From Defluviitaleaceae bacterium (GTDB lineage Bacteria > Bacillota > Clostridia > Lachnospirales > WQUN01): a DNA stretch of 64,000 nucleotides. Under the pieces are notes generated by a model. The model saw nothing but the letters and a program-made list of their open reading frames with translations. It had not been told where the DNA came from and searched no databases. Positions within the stretch are counted from its first letter, which is position 1. Each line of letters opens with the position of its first letter. This document shows positions 52,811 to 61,750 of the stretch, in pieces. The position numbers and the translations under genes are program-made. The stretch spans positions 124,001 through 188,000 of the forward strand of contig WRAH01000001.1 in assembly GCA_009780315.1 (NCBI GenBank), in the 5' to 3' direction.

Positions 52811-53212
52811 TTACGATTTTTCGTTTAAAAATTTTCCTAACTCAATATCCACATGACGGATATGTTTAACAATCCAATCAATAATGGATTTATTCAGTTG
52901 TAATGTAAAAGCGGCAGATGGCCCATTTTGATTATACTCAAGTTTCAGCTTATTGAAAGCTTCAACAAACTGCTTATGCTGGTCACGATGCCAGTCATAT
53001 TTGGGATAACCTGATTTGCGTTGCAATGCTTCTTCATCCCGAAAATGGGCGTTGATGTAATCGCCCAAAAACTTAAAAGTTTTATCCGTTTCTTCTTTGC
53101 TTACGGACTTCATACCCATAGCCACTACATCATTGATTCTTTTAAACAGTTCCTTATGTTGCGTATCAATTTGGGACACTTTTGTTTCCAAGTCTGGTGT
53201 AAATTTAACCAT
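52811..53212 (-). CDS. bacteriohemerythrin
   Basis: This roughly 133-residue four-helix protein carries a di-iron oxygen-binding site. Ligands are visible in QIDTQHKELF, NAHFRDEEAL (H-x3-E), WHRDQHKQF (H-x3-H) and KHIRHVD (H-x3/4-D). The start is taken at the ATG at 53212; an ATG at 53224 directly abuts the GGGAG site and is less likely. In anaerobes such proteins bind or deliver oxygen. The promoter has a perfect Fur box overlapping its start point, which makes iron control very likely. It is monocistronic. Confidence 0.94.
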   Translation of the reverse strand: MVKFTPDLETKVSQIDTQHKELFKRINDVVAMGMKSVSKEETDKTFKFLGDYINAHFRDEEALQRKSGYPKYDWHRDQHKQFVEAFNKLKLEYNQNGPSAAFTLQLNKSIIDWIVKHIRHVDIELGKFLNEKS

Positions 53213-53247
53213 TATAATTTGCATCTCCCTTCAATGCAATTATCTAG

Positions 53248-53262
53248 TGATAATTATTATCA
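53248..53262. promoter_or_regulatory. Fur box overlapping the bacteriohemerythrin promoter
   Basis: TGATAAT-T-ATTATCA is an exact match to the 7-1-7 Fur/PerR-family operator. It directly abuts the -10 box at 53263-53268, so the bound repressor would block initiation. Confidence 0.85.
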
Positions 53263-53291
53263 ATAATATCAATAAAAACTGTATTTGTCAA
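53263..53291 (-). promoter_or_regulatory. sigma-A promoter of the bacteriohemerythrin gene
   Basis: On the minus strand TTGACA, 17 bases, TATTAT. The -10 box is adjacent to the Fur box. Confidence 0.88.
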
Positions 53292-53394
53292 CAGGTAATC
53301 TAAACTATTTTTAGCTTCACACATACAAGAAACCCTTTACATTTTCGTGACAATATCTTAGCATATAGTCATCATCATGTGAGGGGATTTTTTT

Positions 53395-55245
53395 ATGATT
53401 AAAACAGTTAAAGAATCTGGGTTTTGCTATGGCGTTCAAGGGGCAATACATAAAGCGAATGCTCAACAGGGTTCAAATATCTATATCTATGGTGATTTAG
53501 TCAATAATCAGCATGTGATGGATAGGTACCGCAAAAAAGGCTTTAAAGTTGTAGAAACTATCAATGAAATACCCAACAACAGCACCGTAATCATCCGCGC
53601 CCATGGTATTCCTCGCAAGGATTATGAAGTGCTGGCAAAAAAAAATGCAAAAATTATCGACTGCACTTGTCCAAAGGTTAAAAATATCCATAAAATCGTC
53701 AGTGATAAACCTCGCGTTATCATTATAGGAAAGCACAATCACCCCGAAACCATAGGCACTCACGGCTGGTGTAAAGAAGGTGCGGCAATCATTGTAACAG
53801 AAGCGTCTCACTTACATGATATAGAAAGTGATACCAAACCTATATGTGTTGTGGGTCAAACCACTTGTAAAAAGGCGTGGTGGGACAAAGCTGTAGCACA
53901 AATCACTGCAAAATTCCCCCATGCAGAAATTCATGATACCTTGTGTGATGTCACTGCCAAGCGTATTACAAAAGCAACTGAAATGGCAAAAGAGTCAGAC
54001 ATCATGGTAGTGGTAGGAGACAAAAAAAGTGCAAACTCCCTTGAACTGTACGAAGCCTGTAAACTAGAATGTCCAACCACATTATTTGTATCATCACTAG
54101 AGGAGATGTTAAACGTGAAAAACTTTCCTGAAACAGGTCTACGCATTGGGTTGGCTGGAAGTGCCTCTGCCCCGGCAGATATTATTGAAGATATCCATGG
54201 TTTTTTACTGTTTACAAATTTTTTAGCACAAGCAAAAAATGAAATTGAAACAGCCGCAGACGAATATCTGCAAAAGGTCATCGTATCTGTCAAAGGCAAG
54301 GCTTTCTTACCCGAAGCAATAAAGGATTTCTATGACCAAAACCAAGGGGGAAAGCGCATTCGCGGTGCAATGATAAAGCTAGGTGCAGAAATAGCAGGCG
54401 AAAAATCCGATGGATTTTTACCTGTGGCGATGGCGTATGAGCTTTTTCAAACCGCCATTTTAATTCACGATGATATTATTGATAAAAGCCCCATGCGCCG
54501 CGGGCGTGCCACGATTCACACCGCAGAAAGTGACCCTCATTTTGGCAATAGCCGCGCAATATGTATTGGAGATTATGGGTTGTTTCTAGCCAATAAAATC
54601 CTGGCAGAGTCCAACATACCTCCTGAAACACTCATCAAAATCTTCCGTCTATTTTCACAAATTCAGTTAACCACATTAGAAGGCGAAATCATGGATGTGT
54701 CTTTACCAATGCACCCTATAGACATTCCTGATGATTACGAAAATTTTACAAATACAGTAGGGCATATTTTTGAATATAAAACAGCATGGTACACTTTGGT
54801 TGGTCCAATCATGCTTGGTGCAATTTACAGCGGTGCAGATGATAACCTACTCAATCTTTTGCATGACATCACAATGCCTTTAGGCATTGCCTTTCAAATA
54901 AAAGACGACCTTTTAGGTATCTATGGCAGTGAAGAATCCCTAGGCAAACCTGCATTATCAGATATTCATGAGAAAAAACAAACTTTGCTCTATGGCTATG
55001 CCTATAAACACGCCACCGAAGCACAACGCGTCGCCCTAGACGCAATCTATGGAAATCCAACGGCAACCATTCAAGATTTAGACACTGTACGTGAAATTTT
55101 TGAAGCCACAGGCGCAAAACTTTATGCAGACAATGAAATCGAGCGGTTATCTAAAATCAGCCTTCATTTAATAAACACCATGCCCGAGGCACACAAAACC
55201 ATACTGCAAGGGCTGGTGCATTATCTTATTACACGAAAATTCTAA
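53395..55245 (+). CDS. IspH-polyprenyl diphosphate synthase fusion
   Basis: A single 616-residue reading frame. Residues 1-275 are IspH (HMBPP reductase), the last MEP-pathway step giving IPP and DMAPP. The [4Fe-4S] cysteines are present as Cys11, Cys92 (DCTCPKV) and Cys184 (DTLCDVT). Substrate residues His70 (IRAHGIP), His116/Glu118 (HPET) and GQTT are also present. The position of the first IspH His (usually HN) reads NN (Asn37), with a His three residues on. Residues 285-616 are a trans-prenyltransferase: GGKRIRG, first Asp motif HDDIIDKSPMRRG (359-363), second motif QIKDDLLG, GKPALSDIHEKK. The DDLLG ending and the absence of an aromatic residue just before the first Asp motif suggest a GGPP-or-longer synthase. 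The usual Clostridia fusion is IspH with S1 domains, so this join is unusual. No terminator separates it from the next convergent gene. Confidence 0.93.
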   Translation: MIKTVKESGFCYGVQGAIHKANAQQGSNIYIYGDLVNNQHVMDRYRKKGFKVVETINEIPNNSTVIIRAHGIPRKDYEVLAKKNAKIIDCTCPKVKNIHKIVSDKPRVIIIGKHNHPETIGTHGWCKEGAAIIVTEASHLHDIESDTKPICVVGQTTCKKAWWDKAVAQITAKFPHAEIHDTLCDVTAKRITKATEMAKESDIMVVVGDKKSANSLELYEACKLECPTTLFVSSLEEMLNVKNFPETGLRIGLAGSASAPADIIEDIHGFLLFTNFLAQAKNEIETAADEYLQKVIVSVKGKAFLPEAIKDFYDQNQGGKRIRGAMIKLGAEIAGEKSDGFLPVAMAYELFQTAILIHDDIIDKSPMRRGRATIHTAESDPHFGNSRAICIGDYGLFLANKILAESNIPPETLIKIFRLFSQIQLTTLEGEIMDVSLPMHPIDIPDDYENFTNTVGHIFEYKTAWYTLVGPIMLGAIYSGADDNLLNLLHDITMPLGIAFQIKDDLLGIYGSEESLGKPALSDIHEKKQTLLYGYAYKHATEAQRVALDAIYGNPTATIQDLDTVREIFEATGAKLYADNEIERLSKISLHLINTMPEAHKTILQGLVHYLITRKF

Positions 55246-55248
55246 ACA

Positions 55249-56505
55249 TTAGTGCAGTCCAAGACTACTGTTAATTGCTTCCTCTGGAGTCATTATTCCA
55301 GTGACTACATATGGAATATACTCAAAAAGCGTTCGGCGTACTTGTGTGGGCAACTTATCTTGTACCGCAGCAACCACCCCTGTTGTGTTGCGTGTCATTT
55401 CAATAGCAGACCGTGTAAAAGCATTCGCATTTTCAGGCGGCATGACACCATCCTCCAACGCTGTAATGGCCAAAGTGCCAAAGGATGCTATGACTTCATC
55501 CGTAGTTAATGCCATTACAAATTCTACACTGGCTTGACGACGAGCAGGGTCATTCCATGCACTTCTGGTAATGTAGTACCCCATAGACAGCCCGCCTATG
55601 ATATCCCTTGGGTCTCTTGCTTCCCGCGCAGGCACAAATGTGACTGCAAAATCATCTATATTTTCAGCATACCGCTCAAACCATCCCATTTTCCATGAGC
55701 CGTCTACCATAAACGCTGCTTGGTGTTCAATCATCAGCATTCCTGTTTCATGGTCAGTTGCAGTTAAAGTGTTTACAGGTAAAAAACCTCTGTTGTACAA
55801 ATATTGTATATCTCTAAGCCCATCTGCCCACGCCATGCTTATATCGTCGCCAGCATATCTTGGCAATGAAAGATGATTCGTCATGCCCCCATTGTTGAAT
55901 ATCGCAAACTCAAACCAATAATGGGGTATCTCGTAAAGAGACAAGGCGATAGGTGTATACCCTGCGTCAAGTATGGCTTGGCTATCCAAAAGAAATTGCG
56001 CCCATGTATAGTCCCCACCAGGAAAATCCACCCCGCTGGATTCCAATACACGCAAATTAACAAATAGCCCCTGCCAAAAGCCATTTACCGGCACTGAATA
56101 TTGCCGTCCATCCGCTGGAGACACAGGCAAAAGCGAGTCTCTCATATTTGAAGCAAAGTCTGGAAACTCAGCACGAATTTCACTGATTGGAACAAAATAG
56201 TTATTTAGCACAAGTTCATCTGCATCTGCACCAGTAAAAAAGAACAACACATCAGGTATATTTCCCCCATGAAAATCCTTTACCACTTGCGCTTTCCACT
56301 CCTCATTGATGACTTCTGCCCACACATGGTTTACTGTATAGCCTGTTGCTTCCTCAAAAGCAGTATAGGCTTCTGTAAATACTAAAGTACCGTCATGATG
56401 CCCAAAGGATGTAACCACCGTGATGGTGGTCGTCAAATCTTCTTCCCGTGAACAACCAACCAAGACTATCAGTAAAATAATCGCCAATAGTAAAAACTGT
56501 CTCAT
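55249..56505 (-). CDS. extracellular sugar-type solute-binding lipoprotein
   Basis: The 418-residue protein has a lipoprotein signal with lipobox LIVLVGC and a family 1 solute-binding fold (FTEAYTAFEEATGYTVNHVW, WKAQVVKDFHGGNIPDVLFF, PVNGFWQGLFVNLRVLE, AAFMVDGSWKMGWF, TTDEVIASF). These capture sugars or polyols outside the membrane. No permease or ATPase lies beside it. Instead it follows a hybrid histidine kinase gene by 17 bases on the same strand. Such orphan binding proteins often serve a membrane kinase as ligand presenter, so a sensing role is plausible. GGGGG precedes the ATG. Confidence 0.9.
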   Translation of the reverse strand: MRQFLLLAIILLIVLVGCSREEDLTTTITVVTSFGHHDGTLVFTEAYTAFEEATGYTVNHVWAEVINEEWKAQVVKDFHGGNIPDVLFFFTGADADELVLNNYFVPISEIRAEFPDFASNMRDSLLPVSPADGRQYSVPVNGFWQGLFVNLRVLESSGVDFPGGDYTWAQFLLDSQAILDAGYTPIALSLYEIPHYWFEFAIFNNGGMTNHLSLPRYAGDDISMAWADGLRDIQYLYNRGFLPVNTLTATDHETGMLMIEHQAAFMVDGSWKMGWFERYAENIDDFAVTFVPAREARDPRDIIGGLSMGYYITRSAWNDPARRQASVEFVMALTTDEVIASFGTLAITALEDGVMPPENANAFTRSAIEMTRNTTGVVAAVQDKLPTQVRRTLFEYIPYVVTGIMTPEEAINSSLGLH

Positions 56506-56522
56506 GACTCAATCCCCCTATT

Positions 56523-58955
56523 TTAAGTACATTGCATACATAATCCTTCAATGGTTTCCATTAAATTTTCCATATCAATTGGCTTTGCAACATGGGCATT
56601 CATGCCCGATATTAAAGCAAGCTCTATATCTGCTTGCATTGCGTTGGCGGTCATGGCTACAATCGTGACCTTTTTACTATCCTCACGCGCCATGGCGCGT
56701 ATGACTTTTGCCGCTTCACAACCATCCATTTCCGGCATTTGCATATCCATTAAAATCAAGTCAAAATGTGCTGGAGGTGATGAAGAAAACATATCCACAG
56801 CTTCCCGCCCATTTGAAGCTTCTTCATAGATGATACCTGTGCCAGCCAACATTTCTGTCACGATAACGCGGTTTATTTCAATATCATCACATATGAGTGC
56901 GCGCAAAGTTGAAAAGTCATAAACGACTGACGCTGTATTTGATATATCTTTTTTATTAGGCTTTTTACAAATATTCAGGCGGATTTCAAAAAAGAATGTA
57001 CTGCCTTTGCCTTGTTCACTTTCTACCTTAATGTTTCCGCCCATCAGTTCCACAATACTTTTTGAAATAAAAAGCCCAAGACCAGTGCCGCCAAAGCGTT
57101 TTGTGATACTCATATCTGCTTGTTCAAACGCACGGAACAGTTTAGAACTTTGTTCCTCACTCATACCTATCCCTTGGTCAGCCACTTGAAAATGATATAT
57201 GGCTATCCCTTCATCATCTACAGTGGATTGGACTACATCCAGTCTCACACTGCCACCATTTGTCGAAAATTTGATGGCATTGGATAACAAGTTGATTAAC
57301 ACTTGGTTAAGTTTTAATGCATCTGCCATCACCCAATTTTCACTAATATCTACATTTGCAGTGATAGACACATTGTTTTGTGATGCTTTTGCTTGCATCA
57401 TAGAAACCACATTAAAAATATTCTCCGAAAGCATTGTGGCATCTTCGTCTAACCCAAGCTTGCCTTCTTCAATTTTAGACATGTCCAAAACCGCATTTAA
57501 AATGCCCATCAGATGGTTTGATGAACTTTCTATATTTTGCATATATCTTTTAACTTTATCAAAATCATTTGAGTGACGTGCAATTTGTGTCATGCCTATG
57601 ACTGCATTCATGGGTGTACGTATTTCATGACTTATATTAGACAAAAATTCTGTCTTGGCGCGGTTCGCCTTTTCTGATTCTGTCTTTGCCCTCACAAGCT
57701 CTGTTACATCTGCCATCGTCAGCATGACATTAAAATCATCCAAATCAGCATTGGGCACACGCTTTAGGGCAACTTCATATGCGTATTCTTCACTATCATC
57801 ATAGGATTTTAATGTAATTGATGTGATAACGCTTTCATGATTTGTAAAAGCTTTGGTGATACTTGTGTGCATATTATCATCCGTGGATATGATGATTTTC
57901 AAAAACTCCTCATTTTCAATGCCTGTGCGCACAAAAACTTCACGCATCGCTTGATTTTCATATATAAACCGTCCCATTGAATTAAAGAATGCGATAGACA
58001 CAGGAATAATATCTAGGTGATTAGAAAATGTATCCAAAAGCATGTTGACCCCATGAACCATTTTGTAATAATTACCTTTATAGCCTGCATCATATACGCG
58101 CTCATTTAAAAATCCTGCACTTGCCATCTTGAGTACGTTAAAGTTAGCATCTATAACATCAGACATGGACTCTGCGGCATGTTTTAATGCCCTGCCAATT
58201 TGCCCTATTTCTGTTTTATCATTTACAAGCCCTCCAACATAGGTTTCACCATTAGAAAGGGCTTCTGATGCTGCAATGGTTTTTTTCACTGCGCGGTTTG
58301 TATATATGACGACAAATATCCATATACAAAGCATAAGCACCAAAACAGACCCAGCAATGACCACAACCAATGTGGTAGTTCTTACATAGCTAAGTCTTGA
58401 TTCTTCAAGATAAACCATTGCCTGCTGTTCACTGCGGTAAACAAGCTCACTTAAAATGTCTTGAATCACCTCGCCTCTTGGTAATACTAAATCATATAAA
58501 CGCTCGATTGCAGCATCATCTTGACCATTGATTGCAAATTGAGTCACATTGTGTATTTCTATCGCCCAGTTAGAGGCTTCGATACTCATTTGTGCGACAA
58601 GACGAAATTCATCTGAATCTAGCTGGTTTTCATCAACCATCAGTTGAATATAGTTATTGATATTGCGCCGTATAGTTTCTAAGTAGTGATGCATTTCATG
58701 AAACAGTGCGTCCAATATATCAGGGTCGTCTTCTATGATGACATCCCGCACTTTATTGCTGACCATCCATGAGCTTGTGGTTATTTCGTTAATATGTATC
58801 ATAGGCATGACGTTGTGATAAGTCTTGTCACGCACGATTGCATTCATGGAGGACACGTTGACATATACAACTACGCCAATGGAAATAAATGCAATCACTG
58901 AGACACAAAAAATTCCAAGTAACATAGTTTGTATCTTTAAATTCTTTGTGGTCAT
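56523..58955 (-). CDS. membrane hybrid sensor histidine kinase
   Basis: The 810-residue protein has one N-terminal membrane helix ([21 protein letters not shown]), an extracytoplasmic helical sensor of about 165 residues ([17 protein letters not shown] and others, like four-helix chemoreceptor sensors), and a second helix ([24 protein letters not shown]). A HAMP-like linker and a PAS segment ([24 protein letters not shown]) follow. The kinase then has the phosphorylated His in [15 protein letters not shown], ATPase boxes [11 protein letters not shown] and [12 protein letters not shown], and a receiver domain with the phosphoacceptor in [13 protein letters not shown]. It likely senses the ligand brought by the lipoprotein encoded next and can feed phosphate to an Hpt protein such as 15667-16911. 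Confidence 0.93.
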   Translation of the reverse strand: MTTKNLKIQTMLLGIFCVSVIAFISIGVVVYVNVSSMNAIVRDKTYHNVMPMIHINEITTSSWMVSNKVRDVIIEDDPDILDALFHEMHHYLETIRRNINNYIQLMVDENQLDSDEFRLVAQMSIEASNWAIEIHNVTQFAINGQDDAAIERLYDLVLPRGEVIQDILSELVYRSEQQAMVYLEESRLSYVRTTTLVVVIAGSVLVLMLCIWIFVVIYTNRAVKKTIAASEALSNGETYVGGLVNDKTEIGQIGRALKHAAESMSDVIDANFNVLKMASAGFLNERVYDAGYKGNYYKMVHGVNMLLDTFSNHLDIIPVSIAFFNSMGRFIYENQAMREVFVRTGIENEEFLKIIISTDDNMHTSITKAFTNHESVITSITLKSYDDSEEYAYEVALKRVPNADLDDFNVMLTMADVTELVRAKTESEKANRAKTEFLSNISHEIRTPMNAVIGMTQIARHSNDFDKVKRYMQNIESSSNHLMGILNAVLDMSKIEEGKLGLDEDATMLSENIFNVVSMMQAKASQNNVSITANVDISENWVMADALKLNQVLINLLSNAIKFSTNGGSVRLDVVQSTVDDEGIAIYHFQVADQGIGMSEEQSSKLFRAFEQADMSITKRFGGTGLGLFISKSIVELMGGNIKVESEQGKGSTFFFEIRLNICKKPNKKDISNTASVVYDFSTLRALICDDIEINRVIVTEMLAGTGIIYEEASNGREAVDMFSSSPPAHFDLILMDMQMPEMDGCEAAKVIRAMAREDSKKVTIVAMTANAMQADIELALISGMNAHVAKPIDMENLMETIEGLCMQCT

Positions 58956-59044
58956 TCAATCCATCCCTTATCATTCAAGCTAGACAAGGTCATTATAACA
59001 TAGCATATCCTACATATCTACATGTAATAGATTAGGATTTTAAT

Positions 59045-59086
59045 GGAAAAAACAAGCCCCCATTTCAAATGGATAGGCTTATTTTT
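59045..59086 (-). terminator. terminator of the csoR-copA operon
   Basis: On the minus strand, just beyond the copA stop at 59096, AAGCC and GGCTT with an inner CCATTT/AATGG form a hairpin followed by TGTTTTTTCC. Confidence 0.75.
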
Positions 59087-59095
59087 CTCATGTTT

Positions 59096-61354
59096 TCATG
59101 TCAACTTTACACGTTTTAGGCGCAGTACATTCATAAGCACAGAAACCGAACTAAAGCTCATTGCTACAGCGGCAACCATGGGACTTAACAAAGGGCCGCC
59201 AAAAAGGTATAGTGCGCCCATGGCAATGGGAATGCCCAATACATTGTATGCAAATGCCCAGAAAAGATTTTGTTTGATGTTGCGCATTGTGCGCTTACTT
59301 AAATAGATGGCTTGAGAAACGCCCTGCAAATCGCCGCGCATGAGTACAATTTCTGCTGATTCTATGGCTACGTCTGTGCCGCCGCCTATGGCAATACCAA
59401 CATCTGCCTGCACCAGTGCAGGCGCGTCATTGATTCCATCACCAACCATGGCTACAATTTGCCCTTGGGCTTGTAATTTCTTCACGTTTTCCGCCTTGTC
59501 GCTTGGCAACACTTCTGCCAGTACAGACTGTATACCCGCTTGTTTTGCTACAGCTTCAGCCGTGCGCTTGTTGTCACCTGTCAGCATGACCACATTGATT
59601 CCCATAGATTCTAACCGTTCAATTGCCGCTTTGCTGGTAGGTTTTATCACATCTGCCACGGCAATAATGCCGGCGGCTTCGCCATTTATCGCCATGTACA
59701 TAGGGGTTTTGCCCTCGTTTGCAAGGGTATTGCTGTCATTATCATATTCAGTGATGTTGATTTCACGGGTTGCCATGAGTTTTTTGTTTCCTATCAGAAT
59801 ATCAAAGCCATCGATACGGGCTTCAATGCCTTGCCCTGTGATGGAATTAAAGTGTTCTGGTTCAGGCAACATACCGAACTTCTCCATACCATGGCTTACG
59901 ATGGCTTCACCTAAAGGATGTTCGGAAGACTTTTCTGCCGCCGCCGCCAGTCGTAAAATTTCATCAACAGCATGGTTTCCATTAGCAATGATATCTGTCA
60001 CATGGGGTTTACCTTCTGTTACTGTGCCTGTTTTATCCAAGATAACGGTCTGGATTTTGTGGGCAGTTTCAAGGGATTCTCCTCCCTTTATTAAAATCCC
60101 GTTTTCTGCACCCTTACCTGTACCAACCATGATTGCAGTGGGCGTGGCAAGTCCAAGGGCGCAGGGACATGCAATAACCAGTACAGACACTAAAATCGTC
60201 AGTGAAAAAGCAATTTCCTGCCCTGAAATAAACCATGCAGCACCTGCCAAAATCGCCACGATAATGACCACGTGAACAAAATGCCCAGAAATAATATCTG
60301 CCAACCGTGCAATGGGGGCTTTTGAATTTTGTGCATCTTCCACAAGCTTTACAATTTGGGAAAGTACAGTATCCTTACCCACCTTGGTTGCGCGATACTG
60401 AATCGCACCGTTTTTGTTAATGCTTGCGCCAATAATTGAATCACCAATGTTTTTATTCACTGGCATACTTTCCCCTGTCAGCATAGATTCGTCAACAGCC
60501 GTCTGCCCGCTTATGACAATACCATCTACAGGCATTTTTTCACCTGGGCGCACAGCAATAATATCATCAACCACCACATCTTCAATGGCTATTTCCATCT
60601 CAACACCGCCACGCACAACTTTTGCAGTTTTTGGTGCAAGCCCCATCAGCTTTTTTATGGCTTCAGAGGTACGCCCTTTTGCCTTGGCTTCCATGTATTT
60701 TCCAAGTACGATAAGGGTCAAAATAACTGCCGCTGTTTCATAATAAAACATATTATGGGCATCTAGAAATATGTTTTCACCTGTCAACCATAGGCTGTAC
60801 AAAAATGCCACAAGGGTTCCCTTGGCAATCAGTGAATCCATATTGGGGTGTCCTTTAAATAGCGCACGAAAACCATTTTTAAAACACCCGTGATTTACAA
60901 CCATTACAGGAATTGTCATAAGTAGCTGTGCTATTCCGTTAAAAACAGGATAATGCATAGGGTCAAAATTCGGTGGAATCCACTCAAGCCCCAAATAGTA
61001 AAGGGTCATAGGAATCATGGAAAAGAGTGTCAGCGGCACTGTAAATATTGCAGAAATGATAAACCGCCGCCAAAGTTCCGCCATTTCATCTGCTTTACGA
61101 AGGGCTGATTCTTCGGCTTCGGCAGAAAGTGTTGCTTCCTTTTCTGGCAGGTGCAGTGCAAATCCACCTCGGGCAACTTGGGCAAATATTTTTTCTAAAC
61201 TTATCACGCTTTCATCAAATACCAGCATCAGTTTTTCTGTGCCCAAGTTAACTTGCCCGCTTGTTACACCTACTTGTTTGTTTACAATGCGCTCAACATT
61301 CCGCGCACAAGCGGCGCAGGTCATACCGCTTATATTTAGTGTTAATGTTGTCAT
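59096..61354 (-). CDS. copA: copper-exporting P1B-type ATPase
   Basis: The 752-residue pump exports Cu(I) across the membrane with ATP. It has one N-terminal metal-binding HMA domain ([10 protein letters not shown], residues 9-18), the TGESMPV actuator motif, the membrane CPC motif in [21 protein letters not shown], the phosphorylation site DKTGTVTEG and the hinge [16 protein letters not shown]. It follows csoR by 13 bases and is transcribed from the CsoR-controlled promoter. No copZ chaperone gene is in the operon. Confidence 0.97.
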   Translation of the reverse strand: MTTLTLNISGMTCAACARNVERIVNKQVGVTSGQVNLGTEKLMLVFDESVISLEKIFAQVARGGFALHLPEKEATLSAEAEESALRKADEMAELWRRFIISAIFTVPLTLFSMIPMTLYYLGLEWIPPNFDPMHYPVFNGIAQLLMTIPVMVVNHGCFKNGFRALFKGHPNMDSLIAKGTLVAFLYSLWLTGENIFLDAHNMFYYETAAVILTLIVLGKYMEAKAKGRTSEAIKKLMGLAPKTAKVVRGGVEMEIAIEDVVVDDIIAVRPGEKMPVDGIVISGQTAVDESMLTGESMPVNKNIGDSIIGASINKNGAIQYRATKVGKDTVLSQIVKLVEDAQNSKAPIARLADIISGHFVHVVIIVAILAGAAWFISGQEIAFSLTILVSVLVIACPCALGLATPTAIMVGTGKGAENGILIKGGESLETAHKIQTVILDKTGTVTEGKPHVTDIIANGNHAVDEILRLAAAAEKSSEHPLGEAIVSHGMEKFGMLPEPEHFNSITGQGIEARIDGFDILIGNKKLMATREINITEYDNDSNTLANEGKTPMYMAINGEAAGIIAVADVIKPTSKAAIERLESMGINVVMLTGDNKRTAEAVAKQAGIQSVLAEVLPSDKAENVKKLQAQGQIVAMVGDGINDAPALVQADVGIAIGGGTDVAIESAEIVLMRGDLQGVSQAIYLSKRTMRNIKQNLFWAFAYNVLGIPIAMGALYLFGGPLLSPMVAAVAMSFSSVSVLMNVLRLKRVKLT

Positions 61355-61367
61355 TTTAATCTCCCTT

Positions 61368-61628
61368 TTATTTCAACATTCTGCCAATCGTTTTAATAAA
61401 TTCATCAACAACGTCTTCATCACCATCTTGCAATTTTTCAGTAACACAGGTACGCATGTGGCTTTCAAGCAAAATTTTTGCAACAGCGTTCATGCCTGAC
61501 TTGACTGCGGTGATTTGGGTGAGTACATCATCACAGTACTCCCCGCGCTCTATCATAGATTTTACGCCTTTGACCTGACCCTCAATACGGTTAAGTCGTG
61601 TCACTAAGTCTTTTTTTATTTTTTCCAT
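61368..61628 (-). CDS. csoR: copper-sensing repressor CsoR
   Basis: The 86-residue helical repressor has the Cu(I) ligands Cys32 (YCDD), His57 and Cys61 (ESHMRTC) and the family core [17 protein letters not shown]. Without copper it binds its operator and shuts off csoR-copA; Cu(I) releases it. AAAGGAG lies about 12 bases upstream of the ATG. The operator is inside the promoter just upstream (61664-61693). Confidence 0.96.
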   Translation of the reverse strand: MEKIKKDLVTRLNRIEGQVKGVKSMIERGEYCDDVLTQITAVKSGMNAVAKILLESHMRTCVTEKLQDGDEDVVDEFIKTIGRMLK

Positions 61629-61663
61629 GGTATGATTATGCTCCTTTCGTGATTCCTAAAAAA

Positions 61664-61693
61664 ATTATAGCATACCCCCGTAAGGTATGTCAA
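61664..61693 (-). promoter_or_regulatory. csoR promoter with CsoR operator in the spacer
   Basis: On the minus strand TTGACA and TATAAT are separated by 18 bases. The palindrome CATACC-N7-GGTATG (61671-61689) occupies the spacer, with a central run of five G as in CsoR sites, so bound CsoR would occlude RNA polymerase. Confidence 0.88.
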
Positions 61694-61750
61694 ATATTTT
61701 TTATATAGGGTATAGTATTTTTATAAAGTCATAATCTTGGAGGCGTTCAA

